Assembly (NCBI GenBank): GCA_949948735.1
Contig: CATLGV010000007.1
Span: forward strand, 62,001 to 126,000
DNA from: an uncultured Lachnospiraceae bacterium
GTDB taxonomy: Bacteria; Bacillota; Clostridia; Lachnospirales; Lachnospiraceae
Reading direction: 5' to 3'
DNA: 64,000 nucleotides
The position numbers and the translations under genes were made by a program. This document shows positions 33,381 through 42,544 of the stretch, in pieces. The notes below the pieces were generated by a model. That model was not told the DNA's origin and made no database searches. It saw only the letters and a list, made by a program, of their open reading frames with translations. Position 1 is the first letter of the stretch. Every line of letters begins with the position of its first letter.

Positions 33381-36299
33381 TCAGTCCGCCGTCGGGGCAT
33401 ACTTCGTAATCGCACAAACCTTCCCGTCCTTAATCATCAGTCCCAGAAATATCGGCAGATTATCCTCATTGTCCTCGATATTGGCCACCAGCATATAATG
33501 AAACTCATCCGTCCATGTCAGCGGATAGCATTTCCCGTTCCACGCCGGATATCCCTCCCCGTCAAATCCGATTCGCACCATCGACGGGCAAATCGCCAAC
33601 GCCTCATCCTCTGTCAGCCCCACCTTCAGGCCATTTGCCAGCACATGCGAACCGTCCCGAAGCGCCCATGAGGAGAACACATAATCCCCCTCGGAGGGGT
33701 TTGGCCCATACATATACTCCACCCCGTCCTGCAACAGACTGCGCCATGTACCGTCCGCATCCCCCCAGATTTTCGTCTCAAAGTCAGGCTCCTGCACCGC
33801 AGGCGCCACCTCCGCATCCTCGGGGGAAATATCAAAATCCGTATAGTACGCTGCGGTCTGTACGGCTTCATCCATATGCTCATACCGGCTTCCGGAAACG
33901 CGCAGGGCGCCATTCTCGTATACCGCCCTCACCACAATCTCATCCGCCGACCATTTGAAAAAAACCTCAAAATGAAACTCCAGAATATCCCTGTCCCCGT
34001 CATTTACGACCACCGTTTTATAACTGACAGGGCAGTATTCCCCCGTCGCGTCCGGCATATTAAAAATCCACCCCAAATCGTCGTTTAAGGACACCTGCTC
34101 CGTCAGCGCCGCAGCGCCCGCAAGCTCCCGCACCGACACCTGCATTTCCCACTCGCCAAGCTTCTTATAGTCCATAGTGATTGTGGGCGTATAGTAGTCG
34201 ATTCCGCCCCCAAGCCCGGGGATGGCGCCCTCCATATAAGTGCAAAGCTCCTCCGGCGGCATCAGCGGCTCGTATCCGCTGTCCCCGCGTTTGAATATGG
34301 CCGTTTCCCCAAAGGCATTGGGATCCGTACTGAACCCGTAGGACTGCCTGAAAAGGATTTCCCGCACGCCGTCGCCGTCCAGGTCACAGGTCTGAAGCTC
34401 CGGCATCCCGCTGCCCATCTGCCTTGTCTCCAGCCTGTCGCCGTTGCCGAATTCAACCCGATAATAACAGCTTGTGTTATCCGAAAGGTTCTCCCGCCAG
34501 ACTCTGTCCGTAATCCCGTCGCCGTCATAGTCCTGACGGACAAACTGCTCATATCCGCTCCAGGCGGCGCACTCGTCCATATACCCCGTATAATTGCCAT
34601 AGCCAAAAGGACTCTGCGCCACAGACGGCGCATTCAGCTCCTCAAAAATCAGCGCCAGCTGCACCCGTTCCTTTGCGTGCTCCACAACATAATACAAATC
34701 CGCCACCATGCCGCTTCCGCTCTCAAGATAAAGATAACCGCCCGGCAGGGCTACGCAGTTTGAAGAACGCAGGACCGTATAATCCGGATCCACACAGTCG
34801 CCCGTCGATTTCAGCTCCCAAAACAGCTCCCCGCTCTGACTGTCAAAATACCGGCTGTCATACGCCTGCCTGAAAAGCTTTGCCTCCGTCGTATCGTATA
34901 CATACATTTCCTCTGTATTGTCCGTATGAAGATAAACCGCCCTGCCGTCCTTGGACACAGCGGCCTCGCAGTACGCGTCTCCCTGCGTGTACTGACAGCC
35001 GATGGCCGCTAAGTCAACTGCGCCCTCCAGCCGGTCCTCCTTTATATTGTAGACAAACAGGCCAAAGTAATCGTGGAATATCAACCGTTCCTCGTCCCCA
35101 TAGTCCAGAATCGGCCCGTCTGCCCCGAATATCGTCCTCTTTGTCACCAGCGGCTTCGTGATTGTAACAGGTATTGCGTCCTCCGACAGCGTCTCCTTCG
35201 CAATATCCGCGCTCCCGCTCTCCTCGTCGGCATCCGCAGGCTGCAACGCCGCATTGGTATCTGTTCCCGATACTTCCGCCTTTGACGGCTCCGTCCCAGA
35301 CGTCTCCTGTCCGCTTTTTGGGTTGCTGCCAAGCGCGACAATGACAAGAATGATGACTGCCAACACCGGCACTGCGATAAATGCCGCTGTCTTCTTATAC
35401 CGCATAATGTTCTTAATCCGGCATTTCACGCTGCCTTCCCCGAAGCCCAACGGCGCGCCTGCAAACACCCGGCGGCCGCCTGCCATCGTCAGAAGCGACA
35501 CGGAATAAGCCGTACGCAGGTCTCCTCCCATTTTCCGCATTACCGTCTCGTCGCAGGACATCTCCATATCCCGCTCCGACAGAAAAAATGCGCACCACAC
35601 AAGGGGATTAAACCAATGTATGGACAGTGCCAGAAAAGCCAGCAGGCGCAGAACATGGTCGCCTCGCCGGATATGCGTCCGCTCGTGCAGCAGAATATAT
35701 TCCCGCTCAGTATCGCCCAGCGTGGTCGGCAGATAAATCCGCGGACAGACTACGCCCAGCACAAAGGCGGTTCCGATATAATCGCACCCGTATATGTGCT
35801 TTTCCACCGGGGCCGCCCCGACCAGCCGCCGCCGAAGCCGCAGCATGCTGACGGCGCTGTATCCCCACAGGGCCGCAACGCCACACAGCCAGACAAACGC
35901 GCAGACTGCCCGCCAATCCATTCCCCCACGCTCTGTCTCCGGAGACGGCAGGCCTGCCTGTACCGGCATACGCTCCGTGTCTGCCACCGCGTCAGGAAGC
36001 ATCCCTTCCGGCAATATCCCCGCAGGAACCGTCTCGTCAGGCCGCATGGCCTCCTGTTCCGAATACACCATTCTCCCCTGCGGCGTCACCGATGCGTCCA
36101 ACACCCCAAAAACAGACAGCGCCGACGAAAAAGAAACCGGACACAGCAGACGCAGCAATACCACGCTCCACAACAGATAACGAAAAACCGCCGGCACGCG
36201 CCGCAGCGCCATCCGCACCAGCAGAACTGCCGCGATTACGATTGCCCCGGTCAGGCTCATATTCAGGACAACGGAAAATAAAGTCTTCAGCGCCGCCAT
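33381..36299 (-). CDS. BlaR1/MecR1-type M56 metallopeptidase with very large DxDGDG-bearing C-terminal domain
   Basis: A 972-residue membrane protein. The N-terminal ~320 residues match the M56 antirepressor: membrane helices, metal-binding HERTH (HExxH, about residues 205-209), CDETVMRK later in the domain, and a transmembrane helix (FIAVPVLAVIILVIVALG) near residues 303-325. The usual penicillin-binding sensor domain is absent. Instead about 630 extracellular residues follow, including two calcium-binding-like DYDGDGITD and DLDGDGVRE motifs of the FG-GAP/EF-hand type, with propeller-like strands before them. The signal sensed is unknown. Activation should cleave the BlaI repressor encoded immediately upstream. 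ATG 36299 is chosen for its GAGGTGG ribosome site; the longer frame would overlap blaI. Confidence 0.85.
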   Translation of the reverse strand: MAALKTLFSVVLNMSLTGAIVIAAVLLVRMALRRVPAVFRYLLWSVVLLRLLCPVSFSSALSVFGVLDASVTPQGRMVYSEQEAMRPDETVPAGILPEGMLPDAVADTERMPVQAGLPSPETERGGMDWRAVCAFVWLCGVAALWGYSAVSMLRLRRRLVGAAPVEKHIYGCDYIGTAFVLGVVCPRIYLPTTLGDTEREYILLHERTHIRRGDHVLRLLAFLALSIHWFNPLVWCAFFLSERDMEMSCDETVMRKMGGDLRTAYSVSLLTMAGGRRVFAGAPLGFGEGSVKCRIKNIMRYKKTAAFIAVPVLAVIILVIVALGSNPKSGQETSGTEPSKAEVSGTDTNAALQPADADEESGSADIAKETLSEDAIPVTITKPLVTKRTIFGADGPILDYGDEERLIFHDYFGLFVYNIKEDRLEGAVDLAAIGCQYTQGDAYCEAAVSKDGRAVYLHTDNTEEMYVYDTTEAKLFRQAYDSRYFDSQSGELFWELKSTGDCVDPDYTVLRSSNCVALPGGYLYLESGSGMVADLYYVVEHAKERVQLALIFEELNAPSVAQSPFGYGNYTGYMDECAAWSGYEQFVRQDYDGDGITDRVWRENLSDNTSCYYRVEFGNGDRLETRQMGSGMPELQTCDLDGDGVREILFRQSYGFSTDPNAFGETAIFKRGDSGYEPLMPPEELCTYMEGAIPGLGGGIDYYTPTITMDYKKLGEWEMQVSVRELAGAAALTEQVSLNDDLGWIFNMPDATGEYCPVSYKTVVVNDGDRDILEFHFEVFFKWSADEIVVRAVYENGALRVSGSRYEHMDEAVQTAAYYTDFDISPEDAEVAPAVQEPDFETKIWGDADGTWRSLLQDGVEYMYGPNPSEGDYVFSSWALRDGSHVLANGLKVGLTEDEALAICPSMVRIGFDGEGYPAWNGKCYPLTWTDEFHYMLVANIEDNEDNLPIFLGLMIKDGKVCAITKYAPTAD

Positions 36300-36300
36300 C

Positions 36301-36669
36301 TCAGGACCACCTCTCTTTCCCGTTTTCCTCAATAATCCGCTTCAGCTCCGCCACCTCCGGCTCCGAAAGCCTTTTCCCCGCCGTAAACGCCGCCAGGAAC
36401 CGCGGCAGAGAACCCTGAAACGTGTTCTCCACAAACTGTTCGCTCTGCCTGGAAAGAAATTCCTCCTTCGTCACCGCAGAGGTCACGACGCCGTTCTCAT
36501 TCCGAAACAGTCCCCGGTCGCATAATCGCCGCAAAATCGTGTACGTCGTAGACTTTTTCCAGCAAAGCGCCGCCTCGCAGCGCTTTGCCAGCTCTCCGGA
36601 GGAAATCGGCTCATTCGCCCAAATCAGCTCCGCAAATTTCATCTCAATCTCGCCTAATCTGTATTCCAT
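36301..36669 (-). CDS. BlaI/MecI/CopY family repressor
   Basis: A 122-residue winged-helix repressor (LGEIEMKFAELIWANEPISSGELAKRCEAALCWKKSTTYTILRRLCDRGLF), with the helical dimerisation tail that M56 proteases inactivate. It binds twin TCTAC-N5-GTAGA operators (36717-36731 and 36743-36757) in its own promoter, repressing itself and the BlaR1-like gene, which begins one base after its stop. No beta-lactamase gene is nearby, so the regulon is unknown. Confidence 0.93.
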   Translation of the reverse strand: MEYRLGEIEMKFAELIWANEPISSGELAKRCEAALCWKKSTTYTILRRLCDRGLFRNENGVVTSAVTKEEFLSRQSEQFVENTFQGSLPRFLAAFTAGKRLSEPEVAELKRIIEENGKERWS

Positions 36670-36716
36670 AGCTTTCCGCCCTTCCGCATCTTATATCGTT
36701 CATTGTCAGAATGTAT

Positions 36717-36769
36717 TCTACTGTCTGTAGACCTGCTTTAATTCTACAATCAGTAGACCGGAGTGTCAA
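36717..36769 (-). promoter_or_regulatory. Promoter of the blaI-blaR1-like operon with twin BlaI operators
   Basis: TTGACA (36764-36769), 17 bases, TAGAAT (36741-36746). The palindromes TCTACtgtctGTAGA (36717-36731) and TCTACaatcaGTAGA (36743-36757) are identical in their arms, 26 bases apart centre to centre. The upstream one covers spacer and -10; the other covers the start of transcription. Confidence 0.88.
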
Positions 36770-36863
36770 GTGAATCGAATAGGGAAGATTTTCTCCCTAC
36801 TCGCTGCGCGGCCCGCATGCCGCTTTGGCGGCAAAATTCCTGATGCGGGCCTGCGCATAAATA

Positions 36864-36894
36864 AAACGCGGGCCCGACCGCCCGCGTTTAAAAT
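36864..36894 (-). terminator. Terminator of the GNAT/cardiolipin synthase operon
   Basis: AAACGCGGGC (36864-36873) and GCCCGCGTTT (36880-36889) form a perfect 10-base stem with a 6-base loop. On the reverse strand it is followed by TTTTATTTAT. The nearest upstream gene in that direction ends at 36953. Confidence 0.8.
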
Positions 36895-36952
36895 TTCCTA
36901 CTCTTTATATTCCATCCAGACACCTTCTCTGATATTTCCAACTCCTCAGGGA

Positions 36953-37531
36953 TTATACTCCCCTGCGCATCACCTTCACATACTTTAAATCCGCAATCTC
37001 CGAAAACCCGCTCCGCTCATACATCTTAGGAGTCCCATGATACTGATACGCAAACGCCGAGTCTGCAAACGGATAGGCTTCCACACCCGTATACCCGTCC
37101 TTTGCCGCGTCCTCGCACACGCGGTCGAGCAGGCGCTGTGCGACGCCCCTTCCGCGATATTTGGGAGCAATCAGGAAGCAAAAAATAGACTTCACCCTTG
37201 TACCGGTCGGCTGATACTCGATTTGCCGAAACATTTCCGTAAGGTATTTATAATTTTCCCTGTCATTGGCATTGCACCAGCCGATAACGGTGTCTTCCGA
37301 ATAGGCCAGATACCCCTGCATTCCGCCGCTCTTAATCAGTTCAATCGCCTTTTCCCTGCGCTGCTTCGAATCTGTCCATTTCGCCTGTGTCTCCGGATCC
37401 AAATGCCCCTCCAGGCAATAGCAGAACGCCCACTCTCCATGATCCTCAAACGCAATTTTGTCAAAAAATCCCAGCCAGTCCTCACAAAGCTCCGGACCCA
37501 ACGGTCGTATTGTAATCCCAACTTCTTCCAT
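36953..37531 (-). CDS. GNAT family N-acetyltransferase
   Basis: A 192-residue acetyltransferase with acetyl-CoA motif FLIAPKYRGRGVAQRLLDRVCEDA (RxRGVA form) and a C-terminal KMYERSGFSEIADLKYVKVMRRGV that fits motif B. The mid-part AYSEDTVIGWCNANDRENY is found in clostridial GNATs of unknown substrate. It starts 15 bases after the cardiolipin synthase gene ends, so they are likely one transcript ending at the terminator 36864-36894. Confidence 0.85.
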   Translation of the reverse strand: MEEVGITIRPLGPELCEDWLGFFDKIAFEDHGEWAFCYCLEGHLDPETQAKWTDSKQRREKAIELIKSGGMQGYLAYSEDTVIGWCNANDRENYKYLTEMFRQIEYQPTGTRVKSIFCFLIAPKYRGRGVAQRLLDRVCEDAAKDGYTGVEAYPFADSAFAYQYHGTPKMYERSGFSEIADLKYVKVMRRGV

Positions 37532-37546
37532 TTCCTCTCCTCCCCG

Positions 37547-39187
37547 CTACATAAGCGGCGCTGCCACCTTCATCAGACAGCCAAGCAGCTTTACCGTCCA
37601 CTTCTCTTTTTTTACCGTCTCTCTCGTAACCTGCCGGCATTTGGCCAGCGTCGCCTGAAAGTCTGCCTCGATATCCGGAATGCAGTCCGTGTCGTACAGG
37701 TATGTCGCGCACTCGAAATGATGATACAGACTGCGGTAATCCAGATTGATTGTGCCGACCACAGCCTCCCGCGTATCGCTGACAAATACCTTTGCATGGA
37801 CAAAGCCGGGCGTATACTCGTAAATTTTAACGCCCGATTCCAGCAGGGACGCATAATGACGCTTTGCCAGCGCATACGCCGCCTTTTTGTCAGGAATGCC
37901 CGGCAGAATCAACGCCACATCCACGCCGCGCTCCGCCGCAAACTTCAGCGCCGCCTCCATCTCCGCATCCAGAATCAGATAAGGCGTCATAATATGCACA
38001 TATTCTGTCGATCGGTTCAGAATGTCCATATACACCCGTTCTCCTACCCTGTCCGAATCCAGCGGGCAGTCCCCGTAAGGAATCACATAGCCCCCAGGCT
38101 GTGCCGGCAGCGCCAAAGACGTCGCTGCGTCTGCCCCGGCAAACGCCTCTGCCGAATCCAGCGTCAAAGGTGCCGCCGGAACCTTGAGAAAGCGCGCGTA
38201 TTCCTGCTCCTTCTCGTCAATTCCCCACATCTGCAGAAACATCAGCGTAAAGCTCTTTACCGCTTCTCCCCGGAGCATGACCGCCGTATCCTTCCAATGG
38301 CCGAACCGCGAATGCCGGTTGATATATTCGTCCGCAAGGTTCACGCCGCCGTTAAAGGCCGTATGCCCGTCGATAACCAGTATTTTCCTGTGGTCGCGGT
38401 AATTGTAATGCGTGGAGACAAACGGCGTCACGGGCGCAAACATCTTGCACCTGATACCCAGCGCCTTCAGCCGCTTGGGATAATCGTGCGGCAGCAGCGC
38501 AAACTCGCAGAAGCCGTCGTACATAATGCGGACGTCCACACCCTCTGCGGCCTTGCGCGCAAGAATCTCCAGAATCCTGCCCCACATCAGCCCCTCGTCG
38601 ACTATAAAATATTCCATAAAGATAAAGTGCCGCGCAGCCTCAAGCTCTGTCAGCATCCGTGCGAACTTGTCCTCTCCCAGCGGGAAATAAGTCACTGCCG
38701 TTTTGTCGTATACCGGATAGCAGCCGCTGCGCTGTATATACCGCGCCAGAGACGCCGCGCCCCTGTTCTCGGCGTCAAACCGCGCCATCACCTCCGGCTC
38801 CTGCGCAATCTCCTCCCTCGTACCGGAAATAATCTGGTTAATGCGCTCCTTCAATGCCCTGTGGCCAATATCGCTCTGCGTATACGCAAACAGCAGCACG
38901 CCGAACACCGGCACCAGCATAATCACAATCAGCCACGTGATTTTGGCCTCCGGATTGACCCTGCTGTTGAGCAGATATACGACCATAATCACGGAAAACA
39001 GCGCCGTTCCGCCCATGATATGCGGCAAAAACTCTTCAAACCACTGGAAAATCCCGAAAAGAATCAGGACCTGTCCCGCAAACAGCAGCAAAATCAGCCC
39101 AAACCTGCTGAATACCGCATGCAGAATGCCCTTCTGCCCCTTTTTGAGAAGCGCAAGCCCCTTATTCTCATTCTCCGTCTGTACCAT
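37547..39187 (-). CDS. cls: Cardiolipin synthase (phospholipase D superfamily)
   Basis: Cls condenses two phosphatidylglycerol molecules into cardiolipin at the membrane. The 546-residue protein has two N-terminal membrane helices, then two PLD catalytic motifs: HRKILVIDG (HxKxxxxD) in the first half and HAKVFVSDTREAVVGT in the second, each followed by the NGG or GT conserved glycines. About 480-510 residues is usual, so it is slightly long, with an extended N-terminal cytoplasmic leader. A GNAT gene follows. It is divergent from the AraC regulator. Confidence 0.93.
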   Translation of the reverse strand: MVQTENENKGLALLKKGQKGILHAVFSRFGLILLLFAGQVLILFGIFQWFEEFLPHIMGGTALFSVIMVVYLLNSRVNPEAKITWLIVIMLVPVFGVLLFAYTQSDIGHRALKERINQIISGTREEIAQEPEVMARFDAENRGAASLARYIQRSGCYPVYDKTAVTYFPLGEDKFARMLTELEAARHFIFMEYFIVDEGLMWGRILEILARKAAEGVDVRIMYDGFCEFALLPHDYPKRLKALGIRCKMFAPVTPFVSTHYNYRDHRKILVIDGHTAFNGGVNLADEYINRHSRFGHWKDTAVMLRGEAVKSFTLMFLQMWGIDEKEQEYARFLKVPAAPLTLDSAEAFAGADAATSLALPAQPGGYVIPYGDCPLDSDRVGERVYMDILNRSTEYVHIMTPYLILDAEMEAALKFAAERGVDVALILPGIPDKKAAYALAKRHYASLLESGVKIYEYTPGFVHAKVFVSDTREAVVGTINLDYRSLYHHFECATYLYDTDCIPDIEADFQATLAKCRQVTRETVKKEKWTVKLLGCLMKVAAPLM

Positions 39188-39331
39188 TTCTCTTCACGCC
39201 CCTTCGTATGAATCGCCCACCGTCAATGATACCATTCTATCACACACAGGTATATAAATCCACCGTCTTTCGATTCCGTTCTCTATTCATGCCGTCTGTG
39301 CCGCCGCAATTTCCCGTAAAGCAAAGAAGCC

Positions 39332-39360
39332 TTGACAGCCGCCCGGAATCCGCATATGCT
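39332..39360 (+). promoter_or_regulatory. Predicted sigma-A promoter of the araC-like gene
   Basis: TTGACA (39332-39337), 17 bases, TATGCT (39355-39360), 42 bases before the start codon. Confidence 0.65.
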
Positions 39361-39401
39361 GTGCTTATAAAGCCCGCGCAATACAGGAGGAATCCGGCCA
39401 T

Positions 39402-40277
39402 ATGAAAGAGAAGCTGCAAACTGCCTTCCTTACCAGACAATACATGCTGTCAAAGGACTTTGAACTCTATTATTACAACGACCGGAATCTGCCCGAGGTA
39501 GCCCTTCACACGCACAACTATTATGAATTCTATTTTTTTCTGGAGGGCGACGTCAGCATACAGGCCGGCGAAAAAGTCTATCCGCTGCGCTTTGGGGACA
39601 TCATCGTGTTTCCACCCGGACTGGCCCACCGTCCCATTATCCGCGACCGGAGAATCCCCTACCGCCGCTTTGTGCTGTGGATCAGCAGGGAATACTACAC
39701 CCGCCTGCTGTCAATGTCTGCGGATTACGATTACCTTTTTACCTATGTACAACGCACCGCAACCTATGTCTTTCACAACGACAGGATTTCGTTTAATACC
39801 ATTCAGTCCATGCTGCTGCGTCTGTTAGAGGAGCTGCACGCGGACCGTTTCGGGCGCGGGATGCGGATAACGCTCTGTATCGACGACCTGATTCTGCACC
39901 TGAACCGGATGATATACGAGCGCAGCCATCCCAAGATGCCCGACACGGCGCAGCCGCTGTATCGTCATATTGCCGCCTATATCGAGGATCATCTTGAGGA
40001 GCCGTTGACTCTGGACAGCCTCTCCGCCGCCTTTTTTGTAAACAAGTATCATATTTCACACCTGTTCAAAGAGAACCTTGGCATGTCCGTTCATCAGTAT
40101 ATTACGAAAAAGCGGCTGGCCCTGTGCCGGGACGCCATTCTTGCGGGCACAAGCATCAGCGAGGTCTGCCGCCGATTCGGCTTTGGCGACTATTCGAGCT
40201 TTTACCGCGCCTTCAAAAAAGAATACGGGATATCGCCCAAGGTATATCGCGGCAGCCTGGGCCTTCCCCCCGGCTGA
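39402..40277 (+). CDS. AraC family transcriptional regulator with cupin sensing domain
   Basis: A 291-residue regulator. An N-terminal cupin-like domain (HTHNYYEFYFFLEGDVSIQAG, PLRFGDIIVFPPGLAHRPII) probably binds a sugar or related ligand. The C-terminal 100 residues hold two AraC helix-turn-helix motifs (LSAAFFVNKYHISHLFKENLG and ISEVCRRFGFGDYSSFYRAFKKEYGISP). No transporter or enzyme operon is adjacent to suggest its target. It converges with comEC, whose stop lies eight bases after its own. Confidence 0.92.
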   Translation: MKEKLQTAFLTRQYMLSKDFELYYYNDRNLPEVALHTHNYYEFYFFLEGDVSIQAGEKVYPLRFGDIIVFPPGLAHRPIIRDRRIPYRRFVLWISREYYTRLLSMSADYDYLFTYVQRTATYVFHNDRISFNTIQSMLLRLLEELHADRFGRGMRITLCIDDLILHLNRMIYERSHPKMPDTAQPLYRHIAAYIEDHLEEPLTLDSLSAAFFVNKYHISHLFKENLGMSVHQYITKKRLALCRDAILAGTSISEVCRRFGFGDYSSFYRAFKKEYGISPKVYRGSLGLPPG

Positions 40278-40285
40278 AAGAGCTT

Positions 40286-42535
40286 TTACTCCTCCAGAAA
40301 ACATTCTACCCGGACACCGCCGCCTCTTACCTGCACAAATACCGCGCCGGTATCCTTTGTCGCCAGCGCTGCGCTTCCGGACGCGGCAATGCGTTCCAGC
40401 GCCTCCCGGTGCGGATGCCCGTAGCTGTTATCCGCGCCGCAGGAAATCACGGTAAGCTGCGGCCGGATAATCGCAAGGAGCTCCCCGGAATTGGAATACC
40501 TCGAACCGTGATGCGCCGCCTTGTACAGCTGGCAGCGCCAGCCTTGTGCCGCAAGCTGCTCTGCGACCGCCGCCTCCCCGTCCGCCTCAATATCCCCGGT
40601 AAGCAGCGCGCCAAGCTGTCCGTGCTTTCCCGTATAAACAAGCTTTATTGCCATAGAATACGCATTGCGCGAAGCCGCCTCATAGGACGCTTCCGGATGC
40701 AGTATGCTCAGCTCCAGACCATCTCCGGAAGCAAACACATCTCCCGCGGCCGCATATTCCAGCGGAATCCGGTTTTCCTCACACAGCCTTGCAAGCGTCC
40801 CGTAAGCTGCATCCCGTATTGCGGCTTCAGGGATGATAATCCGCCCGATTCGGATACCGCCTGCCGCGCCGTTCCCCTGTGCCGATTCCAGCATTTCAAT
40901 AACACCTGATATATGGTCTTTGTCAAGATGTGTCAAAAAGACCGCGTCAAGCCGCGCAGTACCCGTATATTTCAAGAACGGCGCCAATGTATAACGCCCG
41001 ATATTCTTTTCTGAGGTGCTGCCGCCGTCCACAAGGTAATGGTGCCCGGCAGGTGTTTCCAGCCAGATACAATCCCCCTGACCGACATCCACAAACACCA
41101 TGGTAAATCCCGCCGCCGGGCGGCTGGCCAGCATGCTTACCGCCGTGAGAATCAGGAGCATTTTGTACCCGAACGGCAGCCGCAGCTTTACGGCGCTCCC
41201 GCGAAATCCGCCGCGTTTATTTATCCCTTCCATATATTGATGCGCCCCGTACAAAAACAGCACTGCGGCATAAAAGCACAGCACGCGCCGGCTATCGGGC
41301 CGTCCGACGATCCAGTCCGCTCCGGGCAGCATCAGCGACAGGCTGCAAAGCCGCTCAAAGACCCAAAGCAGCAGGCGGCATCCCCACGCCGCAGGCCTTG
41401 CCAGCATAAATCCGGCTGCCGCAGGAAGGCATCCGCAGGCAAGGCACAAAAGTCCAAGCCCCATCACGCCGGACATGGCGGGAATAATGATCAGATTCAG
41501 TACAAACGAGTAAATCGGAAATGTATAATAGGTGCAAAGCAGAATCGGAAAATGAATCAGAAAAACACTCAGACTGCCGGCAAAGATTCCGGCCGGTTTT
41601 ACGACCTCATACAGACAGCCCAGCCCCAAAATCGCGCCAAATGACAGCAGGAAGCCCGTATGATACAGATATAACGGCTGTTCTATCAGCAAAAGCACCG
41701 CGGCGGCCGCAAGCGCATTCATCATATCATAGGTTCTGTGCAGAATACCGGCAAGCAGCTTCATGCCAAACATAAAAACCGCCCTGTATGCCGAGCTGCT
41801 CATTCCCACCATATCCCCATATGCTGTCATAAGCAGAACACAGAACACCGCGGCCACCGCACCGGGCGTCCTTATCCTGCGCAGCAGCCGGTACAGCCCC
41901 ATTCCTATCAGCGTAATGTGCAGCCCCGAAATCGCTAATATGTGGGAGATCCCGCTTTGCTGATACAACTGCCTGAGCTGTGCGTCAAGCCCTGATTTAC
42001 TGCCAAGCACCATCGCCTTCATCACGGACGCGTCCCGCTCGGGCAGCGCCCGGTCAAAGATTCCCTCCAAATACCGCCGAACGTCATAAAGGCACTCGCG
42101 GTACGCCGAATATCCCTCCCCCTGCGCGAGCACCGCAGCGTCGTACAGGGCAAAATCGAGTCCCTGTATGGCGTAATAGCGCCCGGCGTCAAAGCCGCCC
42201 GGATTGCGCGCCCGGCGAAAGCCCGACGCCTGTCCCTCAACCGCAATCACGGATCCAAGCCTTGGCTCCGCCGCTGTCGGCTCCATATAGCATATGACGC
42301 CGGCCGTCTTCTCACCCTCTGTTGTATTCTGTTTTGATTTGCCGGGATTCCATTGCCTGACATGCTTTAGATAGAGTATCAGCGTATCTTCCTTGTACTC
42401 CTTATAATCGACTTCCCCCAGAACGGTCATCCTGCTGCCCTCCGCAACGGAGGCCTCGGGCAGCGGGTTCTGCCTTAAACAGATAAATACAGTCGCCACA
42501 AATGCAGCGCATATATAGCACAGCGGCCTCTTCAA
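40286..42535 (-). CDS. comEC: ComEC/Rec2-family DNA uptake channel protein
   Basis: A 749-residue membrane protein of the competence DNA channel. An N-terminal OB-like domain (residues about 30-160) is followed by the Competence domain with about ten membrane helices (GISHILAISGLHITLIGMGLYRLL is its signature) and a C-terminal metallo-beta-lactamase domain with MVFVDVGQGDCIWLETP, the HLDKDHISG metal motif and KAAHHGS. ComEC moves one DNA strand into the cytoplasm. The full domain set looks intact. It is the last gene of an operon that starts with comEA and includes a two-component system and a GerMN lipoprotein. Whether the host is naturally transformable cannot be said from this. Confidence 0.94.
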   Translation of the reverse strand: MKRPLCYICAAFVATVFICLRQNPLPEASVAEGSRMTVLGEVDYKEYKEDTLILYLKHVRQWNPGKSKQNTTEGEKTAGVICYMEPTAAEPRLGSVIAVEGQASGFRRARNPGGFDAGRYYAIQGLDFALYDAAVLAQGEGYSAYRECLYDVRRYLEGIFDRALPERDASVMKAMVLGSKSGLDAQLRQLYQQSGISHILAISGLHITLIGMGLYRLLRRIRTPGAVAAVFCVLLMTAYGDMVGMSSSAYRAVFMFGMKLLAGILHRTYDMMNALAAAAVLLLIEQPLYLYHTGFLLSFGAILGLGCLYEVVKPAGIFAGSLSVFLIHFPILLCTYYTFPIYSFVLNLIIIPAMSGVMGLGLLCLACGCLPAAAGFMLARPAAWGCRLLLWVFERLCSLSLMLPGADWIVGRPDSRRVLCFYAAVLFLYGAHQYMEGINKRGGFRGSAVKLRLPFGYKMLLILTAVSMLASRPAAGFTMVFVDVGQGDCIWLETPAGHHYLVDGGSTSEKNIGRYTLAPFLKYTGTARLDAVFLTHLDKDHISGVIEMLESAQGNGAAGGIRIGRIIIPEAAIRDAAYGTLARLCEENRIPLEYAAAGDVFASGDGLELSILHPEASYEAASRNAYSMAIKLVYTGKHGQLGALLTGDIEADGEAAVAEQLAAQGWRCQLYKAAHHGSRYSNSGELLAIIRPQLTVISCGADNSYGHPHREALERIAASGSAALATKDTGAVFVQVRGGGVRVECFLEE

Positions 42536-42544
42536 ATATACCTC

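Noticed and set aside
37037..39211. Forward open frame of 724 residues
   Set aside because: It lies antisense to cardiolipin synthase and a GNAT gene, both with clear catalytic motifs; the product is Arg/His/Gln-rich and has no domain, so it is a shadow of GC-rich coding.
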